64,000 nt of DNA, from positions 124,001 through 188,000 of the forward strand of contig LJIA01000002.1 of NCBI GenBank assembly GCA_001295775.1, read 5' to 3'. Numbering within the stretch: position 1 is the stretch's first letter; the number at the start of each line of letters is the position of its first letter. Source of the DNA: a beta proteobacterium AAP99 (GTDB taxonomy: Bacteria; Pseudomonadota; Gammaproteobacteria; Burkholderiales; Burkholderiaceae_C). The position numbers and the translations under genes were made by a program. Below the pieces are notes generated by a model, which was not told the DNA's origin, did no database searches, and saw only the letters and a list, made by a program, of their open reading frames with translations. This document shows, in pieces, positions 50,095 to 58,774 of the stretch.

Positions 50095-51341
50095 ACACTA
50101 CAACCTACGACCCCCGAGAACTGCGCCCGGCGGAAGCCCGGGAAGGCGCACTGTCCGCCGCCTTGCCCGGCTTGATCCAGGGCGCTCAACGGGCGGCCGG
50201 CTGGTCGCGCATTCTGAGCGGGGTGGACCCGCACGCCATCACCAGTCGCAAGGCCCTGGCCGCGCTGCCCGTCACGCGCAAAGGCGACCTCAAGGCCCTG
50301 CAGCAGCTCGATGCGCCCTTCGGTGGCCTGAACACCACCCCGCCGGGTCAGCTGCGTCGTCTGTTCATGTCGCCCGGGCCGATCTTCGACCCCGAGGGCC
50401 ACGGTCCTGACTGGTGGCGCACGGCCGCCGCGCTGCACGCTGCCGGCATCCGCCCGGGCGATGTCCTGCAGAACTGCTTCTCGTATCACATGACTCCGGC
50501 GGCCTTCATGATCGAGGCCGGCGCCGCCGCGCTGGGCTGCCCCGTGATTCCCGCAGGCATCGGCAATACCGAGCAGCAGGTGGAGGCGATGACCGTGCTC
50601 AAGCCGCGCGCCTACGTGGGCACACCCAGCTTTCTGCGCATCATCCTGGAGCGCGCGGCCGAGATGAACGTGGATCTGCGCCACGTGCAAAAGGCGCTGG
50701 TTGCGGCCGAGGCCTTGCCGCCCTCCCTGCGGCAGTGGTTCATCGACCGCGGCATGAGTCAGGTGCAGCAGTGGTACGGCACGGCCGATCTGGGTTGCGT
50801 GGCTTTCGAGACCTGCACCGACGGTGTGGTGCACCCGGGCATGGTGTTGTCCGAAGACCTGCTGCTCGAGATCGTCAAGCCGGGCGCGGGCGAAGTCTGC
50901 GCGCCGGGCGAGGTCGGCGAGATCGTGATCACGATGTTCAACCCGGACTACCCGCTGATCCGCTTCGGCACGGGCGACCTGACCAAGCTGCTGCCCGAGC
51001 CCTCGCCCTGCGGCCGCACCAACCAGCGCATTGCCGGCTGGATGGGCCGCGCGGACCAGACCACCAAGGTGCGCGGCCTGTTCGTCCACCCCGCGCAGAT
51101 CAACGACATCTCCAAGCGCTTCCCCGAACTGGGGCGCGTGCGCATGGTCATCACCGGCAGCATGGGTCAGGACGACATGGTTCTCAAGGCGGAGTCCGGA
51201 GAACAGCACGACGGTCTGGCCTACCGGCTGCGCGATGCCATCCGCGACATCACCAAGCTGCGCGGCGAAGTTGAGCTTGTGGCACCGGGCAGCCTGCCCA
51301 ACGACGGCAAGTTGATTGAAGACGCCCGCTCCTACCAGTAA
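50091..51341 (+). CDS. Phenylacetate-CoA ligase-like adenylate-forming enzyme
   Basis: This 416-residue protein is of the PaaK type: LPVTRKGDLKALQQ at the N-terminus, HMTPAAFMIEAGAAALGCPV, QQWYGTADLGCVAFE, EVGEIVITMFNPDYPLIRFG and the C-terminal GLFVHPAQI region. The usual phosphate-binding SSGTTG segment is replaced by RLFMSPGPIFDPEG, so activity may differ from phenylacetate-CoA ligase. It may be another acid:CoA ligase or a relative with changed chemistry. It starts within the stop of the MmcQ-type gene and ends the operon that began with the other acyl-CoA synthetase. A signal-peptide-bearing peptidase follows 46 bp on. Confidence 0.83.
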   Translation: MNTTTYDPRELRPAEAREGALSAALPGLIQGAQRAAGWSRILSGVDPHAITSRKALAALPVTRKGDLKALQQLDAPFGGLNTTPPGQLRRLFMSPGPIFDPEGHGPDWWRTAAALHAAGIRPGDVLQNCFSYHMTPAAFMIEAGAAALGCPVIPAGIGNTEQQVEAMTVLKPRAYVGTPSFLRIILERAAEMNVDLRHVQKALVAAEALPPSLRQWFIDRGMSQVQQWYGTADLGCVAFETCTDGVVHPGMVLSEDLLLEIVKPGAGEVCAPGEVGEIVITMFNPDYPLIRFGTGDLTKLLPEPSPCGRTNQRIAGWMGRADQTTKVRGLFVHPAQINDISKRFPELGRVRMVITGSMGQDDMVLKAESGEQHDGLAYRLRDAIRDITKLRGEVELVAPGSLPNDGKLIEDARSYQ

Positions 51342-51387
51342 CCTGCGCGGCTTACTTCTCATTCAGCACGGAGGGCCGGTGGTCTCA

Positions 51388-53019
51388 ATGCCGGCGGCGC
51401 GCAGTTGGCGCGTCTGGCTCGGTGCGGCGCTTGCGAGCCTGGCCCTCGCGGCCGCAGCACAGCCGAACAAGCAAGGGCCTGAACGCGCAGAGCGCGGCGA
51501 TCGCAGCGAACGCGTCGAGCGCTTCGCCGATCTGTCCTTCACCCCCGAGACACCCTCGTTCGCACCCGGCCGCAAGGACTTCACCTCGGATGCCGAGCTG
51601 GCCGCCTTCATCGCACGGCTGGATGCTTTGTCGAACACCATGACCTGGCGCATCCTGGGCAAGAGCCCGGGCGGGCGCGACATCCATCTGATGGTGTTCT
51701 CCAGCGAAGGCAAGTCCGCCCCGCCGGAGCTGGCCGCGACGCGCAAGCCGGTCGTGTGGCTGATCGGCCAGCAGCACGGCAACGAGCCGGCGGGGGCCGA
51801 AGCCGCCCTCGAGGTCGCACGCCGCCTTGCGGTGGGTGATCTGCGCAGCGTGCTGGACAAGCTCACGGTGGTCGTACTGCCGCGCGCCAACCCGGACGGC
51901 GCAGCCATCAACCGACGCGAAACCTCGGTGGCCGATCAGAACCGCGATCATCTGCAGCTCGCCACGCTGGAAAACCAGCTGCTGCACCGCGCCATGCGCG
52001 CCATGCCGCCGGCGCTGGTGATCGATGCGCATGAGTTCGCGCCGGCCGGCCGCCTGCTGGAGCGTTTCGGCGTGACGCAGGCCAGCGACGTGCTGGTGCA
52101 AAGCGCCTCGCACCCGGAGATCTCGGATTCGATCCGCGCCTTATCCAAGGAAAGCTTCGATCCCGCGCTGGAGACCGCCTTCAAGAAGGCCGGGCTGCGC
52201 TCGCATCTGTATCACTTCCTGATTGATCGGCCGGGGCAGCCCAATGACAAGCCGCTCATCACCGCCGGCGGCAACTACGCCGGCATCGCACGAAACACCT
52301 TCGGCCTGTACGGTGCCGTGAGCTACCTGATCGAGACGCGCGGCATCGGCCTGGGGCGCGAGCACTGGCAGCGTCGCGTCGGCGCGCATGTCCTGGCTGC
52401 CAGCACGCTGATCCGCGCCGCCGCGACCAATGTGGAGGCGCTGCGCCGCGCGAACGCACAGGCACGCAACGGCTGGACCGGCGATATCACCGTCGATTAC
52501 GAAAGCCGCCGCGAGGTGCGCGAGCTGCCCATGATCGACGCCATGACGGGGGAGGACCGCAGCCTGCGCGCGGACTTCATCAACACCCTGCAGGTCACGC
52601 CCAGCATCCGGCGCAGCATTCCCGTGGGCTACATCCTCGGCCCGGACCAGGAGGCCGCGGCGCAGCGGCTGGCCCAGCACGGCCTGCGCGTAGTGCGCCT
52701 GTTTTCGGCGACGGATGCCAACGTCGAGCGCTTCATCATGCGCACGCCGCGCAATGAGGCGCCCGAGCAGGGCGTGCCGGGGGATCGGGTCGTGGTCGAC
52801 ACACAGACAGTCACGCTGAACATGCCGGCGGGCAGCTTTCTCGTACCGATGAATCAGCCCCTTGCACGCGTGGCCTCTGTGGCGCTTGAGCCTGATGCAC
52901 CCGGCAGCTTCGTCGCCACCAAGCTCATCCGGACCAACCCCGCCAGCGGCACCGAATTGCCGGTGTATCGCCTGCTGCTGGGGCTGCGCGCCGCCGGGCC
53001 GCTGGTCGAAGCACCCTGA
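51388..53019 (+). CDS. M14 family zinc carboxypeptidase, exported
   Basis: This 543-residue metallopeptidase begins with a signal segment (WRVWLGAALASLALAAAAQP). Zinc ligands H and E are in LIGQQHGNEPAG, and the third histidine is in VIDAHEFAP. The catalytic glutamate is probably in VSYLIETRGIGLG, and a carboxylate-binding arginine is present in the family positions. A 150-residue C-terminal beta-rich extension follows the peptidase. The ATG at 51388 begins right before the signal. In-frame ATG 51316 would put 24 residues before it. The substrate may be a peptide or cell-wall fragment in the periplasm. Confidence 0.87.
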   Translation: MPAARSWRVWLGAALASLALAAAAQPNKQGPERAERGDRSERVERFADLSFTPETPSFAPGRKDFTSDAELAAFIARLDALSNTMTWRILGKSPGGRDIHLMVFSSEGKSAPPELAATRKPVVWLIGQQHGNEPAGAEAALEVARRLAVGDLRSVLDKLTVVVLPRANPDGAAINRRETSVADQNRDHLQLATLENQLLHRAMRAMPPALVIDAHEFAPAGRLLERFGVTQASDVLVQSASHPEISDSIRALSKESFDPALETAFKKAGLRSHLYHFLIDRPGQPNDKPLITAGGNYAGIARNTFGLYGAVSYLIETRGIGLGREHWQRRVGAHVLAASTLIRAAATNVEALRRANAQARNGWTGDITVDYESRREVRELPMIDAMTGEDRSLRADFINTLQVTPSIRRSIPVGYILGPDQEAAAQRLAQHGLRVVRLFSATDANVERFIMRTPRNEAPEQGVPGDRVVVDTQTVTLNMPAGSFLVPMNQPLARVASVALEPDAPGSFVATKLIRTNPASGTELPVYRLLLGLRAAGPLVEAP

Positions 53020-53034
53020 GCCTGCGCGCTGCGC

Positions 53035-53418
53035 TCAGGCGCCGGCGCCCGCCTCGTGCAGGGCAACGCGGTTGCCCTCGCTGTCCTCGATCTCCGCGAC
53101 CCAGCCCCAGTCGCCCGCGCTCTTCTTTTCGTAGAGCGTCTTGGCACCCCGCGCGCGGGCTCGGCTGAGCGTCGAATCAATGGAGTCCACGGCGAAATAG
53201 ACGATCGGCCCGACCTGCGCCGGCCGATACACATCACCCTTGGCAAGCGCCGCAGTCGCGCCATGCGCGGCGGGGTCGAAGGGAAACAAGGCCATCTCGT
53301 AACCGTCGATCGTCTGCCGCTCGAGATCGACGCTGAACACGGCCTCGTAGAACAGGACGGCGCGGTCCATGTCGGTCACCGGAATCTCGACAAAACGGAT
53401 CGGATTGGTACTGCTCAT
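53035..53418 (-). CDS. VOC (glyoxalase/bleomycin resistance) family protein
   Basis: This 127-residue single VOC-domain protein starts NPIRFVEIPVTDMDRAVLFY, with YEAVFSVDL as the first repeat. The second repeat is GPIVYFAVDSIDSTLSRARA, ending DSEGNRVALHE with a metal-ligand glutamate. Such proteins use a divalent metal for isomerase, lyase or resistance chemistry; the specific reaction is unknown. Two ATGs two codons apart (53424, 53418) are possible starts. It converges with the M14 peptidase gene. Confidence 0.87.
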   Translation of the reverse strand: MSSTNPIRFVEIPVTDMDRAVLFYEAVFSVDLERQTIDGYEMALFPFDPAAHGATAALAKGDVYRPAQVGPIVYFAVDSIDSTLSRARARGAKTLYEKKSAGDWGWVAEIEDSEGNRVALHEAGAGA

Positions 53419-53497
53419 GTGCATTCGGGGTTGGGGCTGGCGGGCCAGGGGGTGGCGTCAACTGACGGTCGATCCGGCGCCCCGGTGGGCACACGCT

Positions 53498-54574
53498 CTA
53501 GAACACGGCGTTCGGCAGGCCGAACTTGGCGCGCACCAGTGCCTCGATGCGCTCACCACTGGCTTCGCGCGGCACGCTGTAGCGCTCGCCGCGGCCCATC
53601 GGGCGGCCTTGCTCGTTCAGGCGGTATTCCAGCCCCCAGATGCCGGTCAGCGACTCGCCGGGAAAGCCATAGCGCGCATCGTGCAGGCGCAGTACCTGGG
53701 TCCCATCCTCGCGCTGCAGGATCTCCGGCACGATCGGCCCGGTGGCAAAGCGGCGGTAGCGGCGGCCGTCGCCCTCGCCGGACAGGATCTGATCGGCCAG
53801 GCGCTGCGCCACGGGGTCGACCTCGACCCGGCGCCATTGGATCGGCTGGGGGTTGAGCGTGCTGACGAAGCCGATCAGGTAGCCGCCTTCCGTTTGAGCC
53901 ACGACCCGCCGCAGGAAGGGCGTGAACATGGTGGTGTGGCTGCTCACCTGCAGCACCGCGGGCCCGTTGAGACCTTGACGCGTCAGTTCCTTGTGCGCCA
54001 TGTGGGCCCCCAGCGGCTGCTGCAGCGCGGCCACCGCGATGTAGGCACAGGACAGACCGAGTGCGATGCGCGCACGGCGCTCTGCGCGCTGCCCGCTGGT
54101 CAAGGCCGCAGCCAGCAGGCCGCCGATCAGCAGCAGGGAATACAGCGGGTCGATGATCGGCATGGCCGCAATCCCGGCGCGCCAGTCCGTGAAGGGCGCA
54201 AACCACTGCGTGCCGTACTGGGTCACGGCGTCCAGCAGCGGGTGCGTGAAGATCGCCAGAATCCAGACTGCGAACCATGCGCGGCGCGCGGCGTCGTCCA
54301 GGGACGGTTGCTTCCGGCGCCGACGCAGGGCATCGGCCACCGCCACGCTCAGCATCGCCAGCGCACTGCCCACCAGCGGCCCGAACCACAGCGAATGCGT
54401 GACGCCGCGGTGGATGACCCAATGCTCTACACCGGGCACCTGCGAGAAGAACACGTCACTGTCAGGCAACAGGCCGCCCAGCGCGCCGAATGCCGCGGCC
54501 TTCCAGCCCAGACGGCGAGCGCCGACCGCGGTACCCACCGCTGCGCCGAGCAAGCCCTGTGTGACGAGATCCAT
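53498..54574 (-). CDS. YdjM-type membrane metal-dependent hydrolase
   Basis: This 358-residue protein of the DUF457/YdjM family has about five membrane segments. Conserved polar motifs lie near the N-terminal half: GGLLPDSDVFFSQVPGVEHW, IHRGVTHSLWFGPL (histidines) and FTHPLLDAVTQYGTQWFAPF. These place histidines and aspartates as a probable metal site at the membrane face. The C-terminal 170 residues form a soluble domain rich in beta strands. The ATG at 54574 (MDLVTQGLLG) begins the typical family start. The substrate is unknown. Confidence 0.86.
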   Translation of the reverse strand: MDLVTQGLLGAAVGTAVGARRLGWKAAAFGALGGLLPDSDVFFSQVPGVEHWVIHRGVTHSLWFGPLVGSALAMLSVAVADALRRRRKQPSLDDAARRAWFAVWILAIFTHPLLDAVTQYGTQWFAPFTDWRAGIAAMPIIDPLYSLLLIGGLLAAALTSGQRAERRARIALGLSCAYIAVAALQQPLGAHMAHKELTRQGLNGPAVLQVSSHTTMFTPFLRRVVAQTEGGYLIGFVSTLNPQPIQWRRVEVDPVAQRLADQILSGEGDGRRYRRFATGPIVPEILQREDGTQVLRLHDARYGFPGESLTGIWGLEYRLNEQGRPMGRGERYSVPREASGERIEALVRAKFGLPNAVF

Positions 54575-54930
54575 GCGAACAACACCCAATGCGCGCGCCA
54601 CGGAACGGCGCGCCAAGACGCAGGAGTTGGAAGCCCGTGCTGCAGCGGCGCGAGGCGCACGTCAGCACAAAGGGGCACGCGCCATGAAAACGTCGCGCAT
54701 GCCGCAAGCGGCCACTCTCTCCCTGTCTTTCTTTCTCTGTCGAAAGTGTGTCGCGCCGCAGCAGGCATTCCAAGGGCCTAGACTCAGGTCTTTCCCGCAC
54801 CAGCCCCGCGTTTAGGGGAAGGTCTCAGGCGGGTTCTCCCGCAATGCCCGGCCGCTGTCCGGGACAACACACCGCGATGTAGTCGCGCCGCAGTTTGCGC
54901 CGGGCGTGCGGCCCGGCGCCTCGCTCAGTC
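54575..54930. promoter_or_regulatory. 356-bp intergenic region between divergent ydjM-like and eamA-like genes
   Basis: No gene is evident. The region contains short GC-rich inverted repeats (for example GGCGCGCC near 54608 and GGGCGTGCGGCCCGG near 54902), and a T/C-rich stretch around 54715-54740 is likely promoter-proximal DNA. Both flanking genes start here, so both promoters should lie within it. I found no strong operator palindrome. Confidence 0.4.
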
Positions 54931-55851
54931 ATGCATTCTTCCCACAGCTCATCCGACACCGGCCGCGCGACGCTCGCGCTGCTGCTCAATGCCTCCGTCT
55001 GGGGTCTGTCCTGGATCGGCTTTCGATCGATGCAGGCCGACGGCCTGCACCCGTTGCTGGCGACCGCCCTGGCCTATGCGCTGGCGGGCAGCGTGGTGGC
55101 GTTGACGTATCGCGGCGCGGTGGGGCAGCTCTTCACCCATCCGGCGCTCTGGTTGATCGCCGCGGCTTCCGGCATCACCAATGCCGCATTCAACAGCGCC
55201 GTGGCCTTTGGCGATGTGGTGCGCGTGGTACTGCTGTTCTATCTCATGCCGATCTGGGCGCTGATCTTCGCGCGCCTGTTCCTGCATGAAGCCATCACGC
55301 GCCCCGCGGCGCTGCGCATTGCGGTGGGTCTGGCCGGCGCGATGATCGTGCTCTATTCGCCGGCCAGCGGCTTGCCGATCCCCACGACGATGGTGGACTG
55401 GTTCTCGGTGCTGGGCGGGGCGGCCTTTGCGCTGAACAACGTGCTGCTGCGCCGCCATGCGGCGCTGCCGCGTGAAGGCCGGGTGTTTGCGATGTTTGTC
55501 GGCGGGGTGCTGATGGCCGGGGGTGCGGCGGCGGTCGCGCTCACCCTGGGCAAGCTCAGCCTGCCGACTGCAGGCACCTGGACGCAGACCCCTGTGCTGC
55601 CCGTGCTGCTGTTCTGGACCTTGGCCTTCCTGGCCGGCAACATGGCCCTGCAATACGGCGCCACGCGCCTGCCCGCCAGCCTGACGGCCGTGATCATGCT
55701 GTTCGAAGTGGTGGTGGCTGCGGCGTCCAGCTGGCTGCTGGGCGCCGGTACGCCGCGCTGGCAGGACGCGCTGGGCGGGCTGCTGATCATCGCCGCGCCC
55801 TTCCTGTTCAACCGACCAGCCGTATCAGGTGTCGCTTCGGCGTCTGGTTGA
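54931..55851 (+). CDS. EamA/DMT family transporter
   Basis: This 306-residue integral membrane protein has ten hydrophobic segments in two EamA halves (NASVWGLSWIGFRSMQADGL to the first five; a second set from DWFSVLGGAAFALNNVLLRR). This is typical of drug/metabolite transporters that export amino acids, sugars or other small molecules. Which one is unknown. The ATG at 54931 begins MHSSHSSSDTGR, ahead of the first helix; a longer reading adds Arg-rich residues. A dispersed repeat follows, close to the stop of the convergent aquaporin-like gene. Confidence 0.88.
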   Translation: MHSSHSSSDTGRATLALLLNASVWGLSWIGFRSMQADGLHPLLATALAYALAGSVVALTYRGAVGQLFTHPALWLIAAASGITNAAFNSAVAFGDVVRVVLLFYLMPIWALIFARLFLHEAITRPAALRIAVGLAGAMIVLYSPASGLPIPTTMVDWFSVLGGAAFALNNVLLRRHAALPREGRVFAMFVGGVLMAGGAAAVALTLGKLSLPTAGTWTQTPVLPVLLFWTLAFLAGNMALQYGATRLPASLTAVIMLFEVVVAAASSWLLGAGTPRWQDALGGLLIIAAPFLFNRPAVSGVASASG

Positions 55852-55854
55852 TGT

Positions 55855-55975
55855 GACAGAATCGGTCAGCAAAAAATCAGGCCGCGATTCTGTCAATTCT
55901 GGCTTCAGACAAGCGGAAAGTCGCATTTCCGTCCATCGTATTCATTTGTTTTCGGCCAAGATCGTACTCGCCAAA
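55855..55975 (+). repeat. Dispersed repeat, diverged copy F
   Basis: The copy contains CAGACAAGCGGAAAGTCG at 55907-55924, the reverse complement of the 18-base box of copy D, with TTGTTTTCGGCC further right. Just left, GACAGAATCG (55855-55864) and CGATTCTGTC (55885-55894) form a perfect 10-bp inverted repeat right after the eamA-like stop. It lies between convergent eamA-like and aqpS-like genes and overlaps the end of the latter. Confidence 0.7.
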
Positions 55976-56613
55976 GCATAGCCAATTAGCGCGCCTGCAC
56001 ACTGCGCCAGCATGAAGCCCGGCGCATCGGCCGGCGCGATACCTGCGAAGGTCGGCGTCAGGCTGCGCGCCAGGGTCACGGCCGGGTTGGCAAAGCTGGT
56101 GGAGGCCGTGAACCAGTAGGCCGCGCCGATGTAGCAGGCGACGCCCGCCGCCACCTGCGCCGGCTTGAAGCGCACGAACAGGCGAATGGTCAGGATCAGC
56201 CCCGCAGTCGCTGTGGCTTCCGCGATCCACTGGCCCAGCCCTGTGCGCGGCTTCACGCCAAGCTGCAGCACCGGCAAATCAAACATCGCATGCGCCAGCC
56301 ACACCCCCAGCACACCGCCCGCTATCTGCAGCGCAATGAAGGCGCCCAGCAGACCGGCGGAGAGCGCGCCGTCCTTGAAGGCCATCACGCTCACCAGCGG
56401 GTTGAAGTGCGCGCCGCTCACCGGGCCAAGCGCTGAGATCAGCACGTAGAGCATGAAGGCCGTGGCCAGGGTGTTGGCCAGCAGCGCCACGGCCACGTTC
56501 CCGCCCGCGAGCTGCTCGGCCATGATGCCGCTGCCCACCACGGTGGCAAGCAGCGCTGCGGTGCCAATGAACTCTGCGGCCAGACGTGCTTGGGTCGGAG
56601 GCGTGCTGCTCAT
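55942..56613 (-). CDS. aqpS: Aquaporin/aquaglyceroporin AqpS-like channel (ars operon)
   Basis: This 223-residue MIP-family channel has six membrane segments and the two pore motifs, GAHFNPLVS (NPL instead of NPA) and SFANPAVTLARS. It ends an arsenic operon, where AqpS-type channels let arsenite or methylated arsenicals leave the cell in place of an ArsB or Acr3 pump. No ArsB or Acr3 gene is present in the window, so this channel may be the exit route. Its start overlaps the upstream arsC stop by four bases (56610-56613), so it is translationally coupled. Confidence 0.87.
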   Translation of the reverse strand: MSSTPPTQARLAAEFIGTAALLATVVGSGIMAEQLAGGNVAVALLANTLATAFMLYVLISALGPVSGAHFNPLVSVMAFKDGALSAGLLGAFIALQIAGGVLGVWLAHAMFDLPVLQLGVKPRTGLGQWIAEATATAGLILTIRLFVRFKPAQVAAGVACYIGAAYWFTASTSFANPAVTLARSLTPTFAGIAPADAPGFMLAQCAGALIGYALASTILAENK

Positions 56614-57107
56614 GCCTTGCCGATTTCGTCGACCTGAGTCTGCAGAGCCATCGAATCGAGGCTAGCGATCGGCAGCGACAGCAAGAGCTGGATGCGCCGC
56701 TGCAGCGTCTCGAAGGCTCTGAAGAACGCGCGGTCCTTGTCGGCCTCGGAGCCCAGGAACGCTGCCGGATCTTCGACGCCCCAATGCGCCGTCATGGGCT
56801 GGCCTGGCCACACCGGGCAGACCTCGTTGGCTGCGTTGTCGCAGACCGTGAACACGAAGTCCATGACGGGCGCGCCGGCGCCGGCGAATTCGTCCCAGCT
56901 CTTGCTGCGGTAGCCCCCGGTCGGGAGGCGGGCTTCACGCAGCTGCTTGAGCGCGAAGGGGTTCACGGTGCCGGTGGGCTGGCTGCCCGCCGAGAATGCA
57001 CGGAACTGGCCGCCGCCCCAGTGGTTCATCAGCGCTTCGGCCATGATGGAACGGGCCGAGTTGCCGGTGCACAGAAACAGCACGTTGTAGATGCGTGAGT
57101 CCGTCAT
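56610..57107 (-). CDS. arsC: Arsenate reductase ArsC (low-molecular-weight phosphatase fold), first copy by position
   Basis: This 165-residue arsenate reductase is of the low-molecular-weight phosphatase type. The P-loop is CX5R in LFLCTGNSARSIMAEAL, and the two further cysteines lie in VFTVCDNAANEVCPVW, as used by thioredoxin-coupled enzymes. A C-terminal helix follows. It reduces arsenate to arsenite, which then leaves or is methylated. A second ArsC-like gene precedes it 57 bp upstream; the two are similar but not identical (different N-termini and loops). It overlaps the aqpS-like start by four bases. Confidence 0.92.
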   Translation of the reverse strand: MTDSRIYNVLFLCTGNSARSIMAEALMNHWGGGQFRAFSAGSQPTGTVNPFALKQLREARLPTGGYRSKSWDEFAGAGAPVMDFVFTVCDNAANEVCPVWPGQPMTAHWGVEDPAAFLGSEADKDRAFFRAFETLQRRIQLLLSLPIASLDSMALQTQVDEIGKA

Positions 57108-57164
57108 GCTTCCTCCGTCAAAGATTCCATGCCGCGCAGGCGCTGTGCGCCCGGCGGCCGCAGC

Positions 57165-57650
57165 TCAGTCGAGCTTGCCGATGTCGGTCAGCGCCTGCTT
57201 GAGTTCGGCGGCGGGCAGCGCGTCCAGATCCAAGGCGACAAAGGCCTCGACCTTTCGACGCAACTTTTGGTAGGCCAGCTCGAACGCGGCGCGCTTGGCG
57301 GCATCATCGCCGGCCACGTGCGAGGGGTCTTCAATGCCCCAGTGAGCGCGCACGCCCGGGCCGGGGAAATAGGGACATTCTTCGTTGTTGGCGGAGTCGC
57401 ACACGGTGAACACGAAGTCGATGGGCGGTGAATCGGGCTTGGCGAACTCATCCCAGCTCTTGCTGCGCGCCTCAGGCAGCGCCATGCCGTGAGCGGCGAG
57501 TGTTTCGAGCGCGAAGGGGTTCACGCGGCCCATGGGCTTGCTGCCGGCGGATAAGGCGCGGAAGCGGCCGGCGCCGAGGTGATGCACAAGGCCTTCGCCA
57601 AGGACGGAGCGGGCGGAGTTGCCGGTGCACAGGATCAGGACGTTCTTCAT
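57165..57650 (-). CDS. arsC: Arsenate reductase ArsC, second copy
   Basis: This 161-residue protein is again of the low-molecular-weight phosphatase type, with CTGNSARS near residue 8 and the redox cysteine pair in VFTVCDSANNEECPYF. It follows the acetyltransferase gene by 17 bp and precedes the other arsC by 57 bp. Two paralogous reductases in one ars operon could differ in thiol partner or substrate range. The ATG at 57650 (MKNVLILCTGNS) is clear. Confidence 0.92.
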   Translation of the reverse strand: MKNVLILCTGNSARSVLGEGLVHHLGAGRFRALSAGSKPMGRVNPFALETLAAHGMALPEARSKSWDEFAKPDSPPIDFVFTVCDSANNEECPYFPGPGVRAHWGIEDPSHVAGDDAAKRAAFELAYQKLRRKVEAFVALDLDALPAAELKQALTDIGKLD

Positions 57651-57667
57651 TGGGGGCTTGTCGGGTT

Positions 57668-58147
57668 TCAGGTGAGCGCTTTGCGCATCAGGGTGGAACT
57701 GCCGGGGCACAGCGCGCTGAACTGGCGGCTGCGGGCGATGGCTGCGGGCGCAGCGTCGCGCACGCAGATGACATAGCCGCGACGCGCAAAGAACGCGGTC
57801 GCGGTGGTGGTAAGCAGGTAGAGCTGCTTGACGCCCTGAGCACGGGCCAGAGACTCCGCCTCGCCGAGCAGCGCGGTGCCCAGGCCCGTGCCGCGCTCGG
57901 ACGGGGCGACCACCAGCGAGCGCAGCAGTGCGCAGTCGGCCTGCGCCTCACCGCGCTCCAGGCCTACCGCGCCGACGGCGACGCCCTCAAGCTGCGCGAA
58001 CAGGAATTCGGCCTGCGCATCTGGCAGCGTGGCCGGTAGATCGCCGGTGACGAGCTGCGCCTCGTCCAGCAGTGCGTGCAACGTCGGCAAGTGAGCGGCC
58101 TGCGGAGCCATGAACTGCAGCGCACGAGTGGGCGGGGCGACGGACAT
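57668..58147 (-). CDS. GNAT acetyltransferase of the ars operon (ArsN-like)
   Basis: This 159-residue N-acetyltransferase has acetyl-CoA motif A in LRSLVVAPSERGTGLGTALL and motif B in TTATAFFARRGYVICVRDAA. Related GNAT proteins in arsenic operons (ArsN types) acetylate arsenical or phosphinothricin-like organoarsenical compounds to detoxify them. Its position between arsI and arsC supports that role. The substrate is inferred from context. It starts 20 bp after the arsI stop. Confidence 0.85.
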   Translation of the reverse strand: MSVAPPTRALQFMAPQAAHLPTLHALLDEAQLVTGDLPATLPDAQAEFLFAQLEGVAVGAVGLERGEAQADCALLRSLVVAPSERGTGLGTALLGEAESLARAQGVKQLYLLTTTATAFFARRGYVICVRDAAPAAIARSRQFSALCPGSSTLMRKALT

Positions 58148-58167
58148 TGCAGGCCTCGGAATCTCGA

Positions 58168-58695
58168 TCAGCAGCAGCCGGAGCCGGGCGCGCAGGCCAG
58201 CGCCTCGCCCTTGTTGAGCTTCGGCTTGCTGCTGCGTGCGACGGCAATGCTCGCACTGACTGCGACGGCCTCGGGTGGGGCGCAGCACATGGCGCCGCTA
58301 CTCGCCGCAGTGGGGGCGCCGCCATAGGTGGTGGCGCTGCCGTGGGTGACGAAGGTCTCCCAGGCGATGCCCGTGGGATCGTGCACCCAGCCTTTGTCGC
58401 TTTGCGCATAGCAGCAGGTGGTGCCACGCTCATCCAGCACCGCCACGTCCGCCGCTTTCAGGGCAGACGTCATGAGGTCGAGTTCGTCGCTCGACTCAAA
58501 CTGAAAGCCGAGATGCTCAATGCCGGCAGCCGCACCCGCGTGGTGGCTGATGGCGAAATTCAGTCGCGGGTCCTCGAGCATCCACTTGGCGTAGTCGTCC
58601 TTCAGCACCGCGGGCTGTTGCCCGAAGAGGTTCGAATAGAAGTGGATGGAGCGGGCGAGGTTATCGACCTTCACATGGACGTGGAAGCGCTTCAT
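58168..58695 (-). CDS. arsI: ArsI-like C-As lyase (VOC-fold dioxygenase)
   Basis: This 175-residue VOC-domain protein begins MKRFHVHVKVDNLARSIHFY and matches ArsI, the Fe(II)-dependent dioxygenase that cleaves the carbon-arsenic bond of trivalent organoarsenicals. Candidate iron ligands are His7 (or His5), His61 (GIEHLGFQF) and Glu113 (AWETF). Vicinal cysteines Cys94-Cys95 in GTTCCYA would bind As(III). An unusual C-terminal tail carries two further pairs, Cys137-138 and Cys174-175, plus Cys168. The start at 58695 follows GGAGCCCCGAC. The CadI branch is an alternative name in the same family. It is the second gene of the operon, 79 bp after arsR. Confidence 0.87.
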   Translation of the reverse strand: MKRFHVHVKVDNLARSIHFYSNLFGQQPAVLKDDYAKWMLEDPRLNFAISHHAGAAAGIEHLGFQFESSDELDLMTSALKAADVAVLDERGTTCCYAQSDKGWVHDPTGIAWETFVTHGSATTYGGAPTAASSGAMCCAPPEAVAVSASIAVARSSKPKLNKGEALACAPGSGCC

Positions 58696-58774
58696 GTCGG
58701 GGCTCCTTGGGTGGGGCAGGGTAGATTGCGGGGGCTGGTGGGGAGGCGCGGGGCGCGCACTGGCAGGCGCAGGA

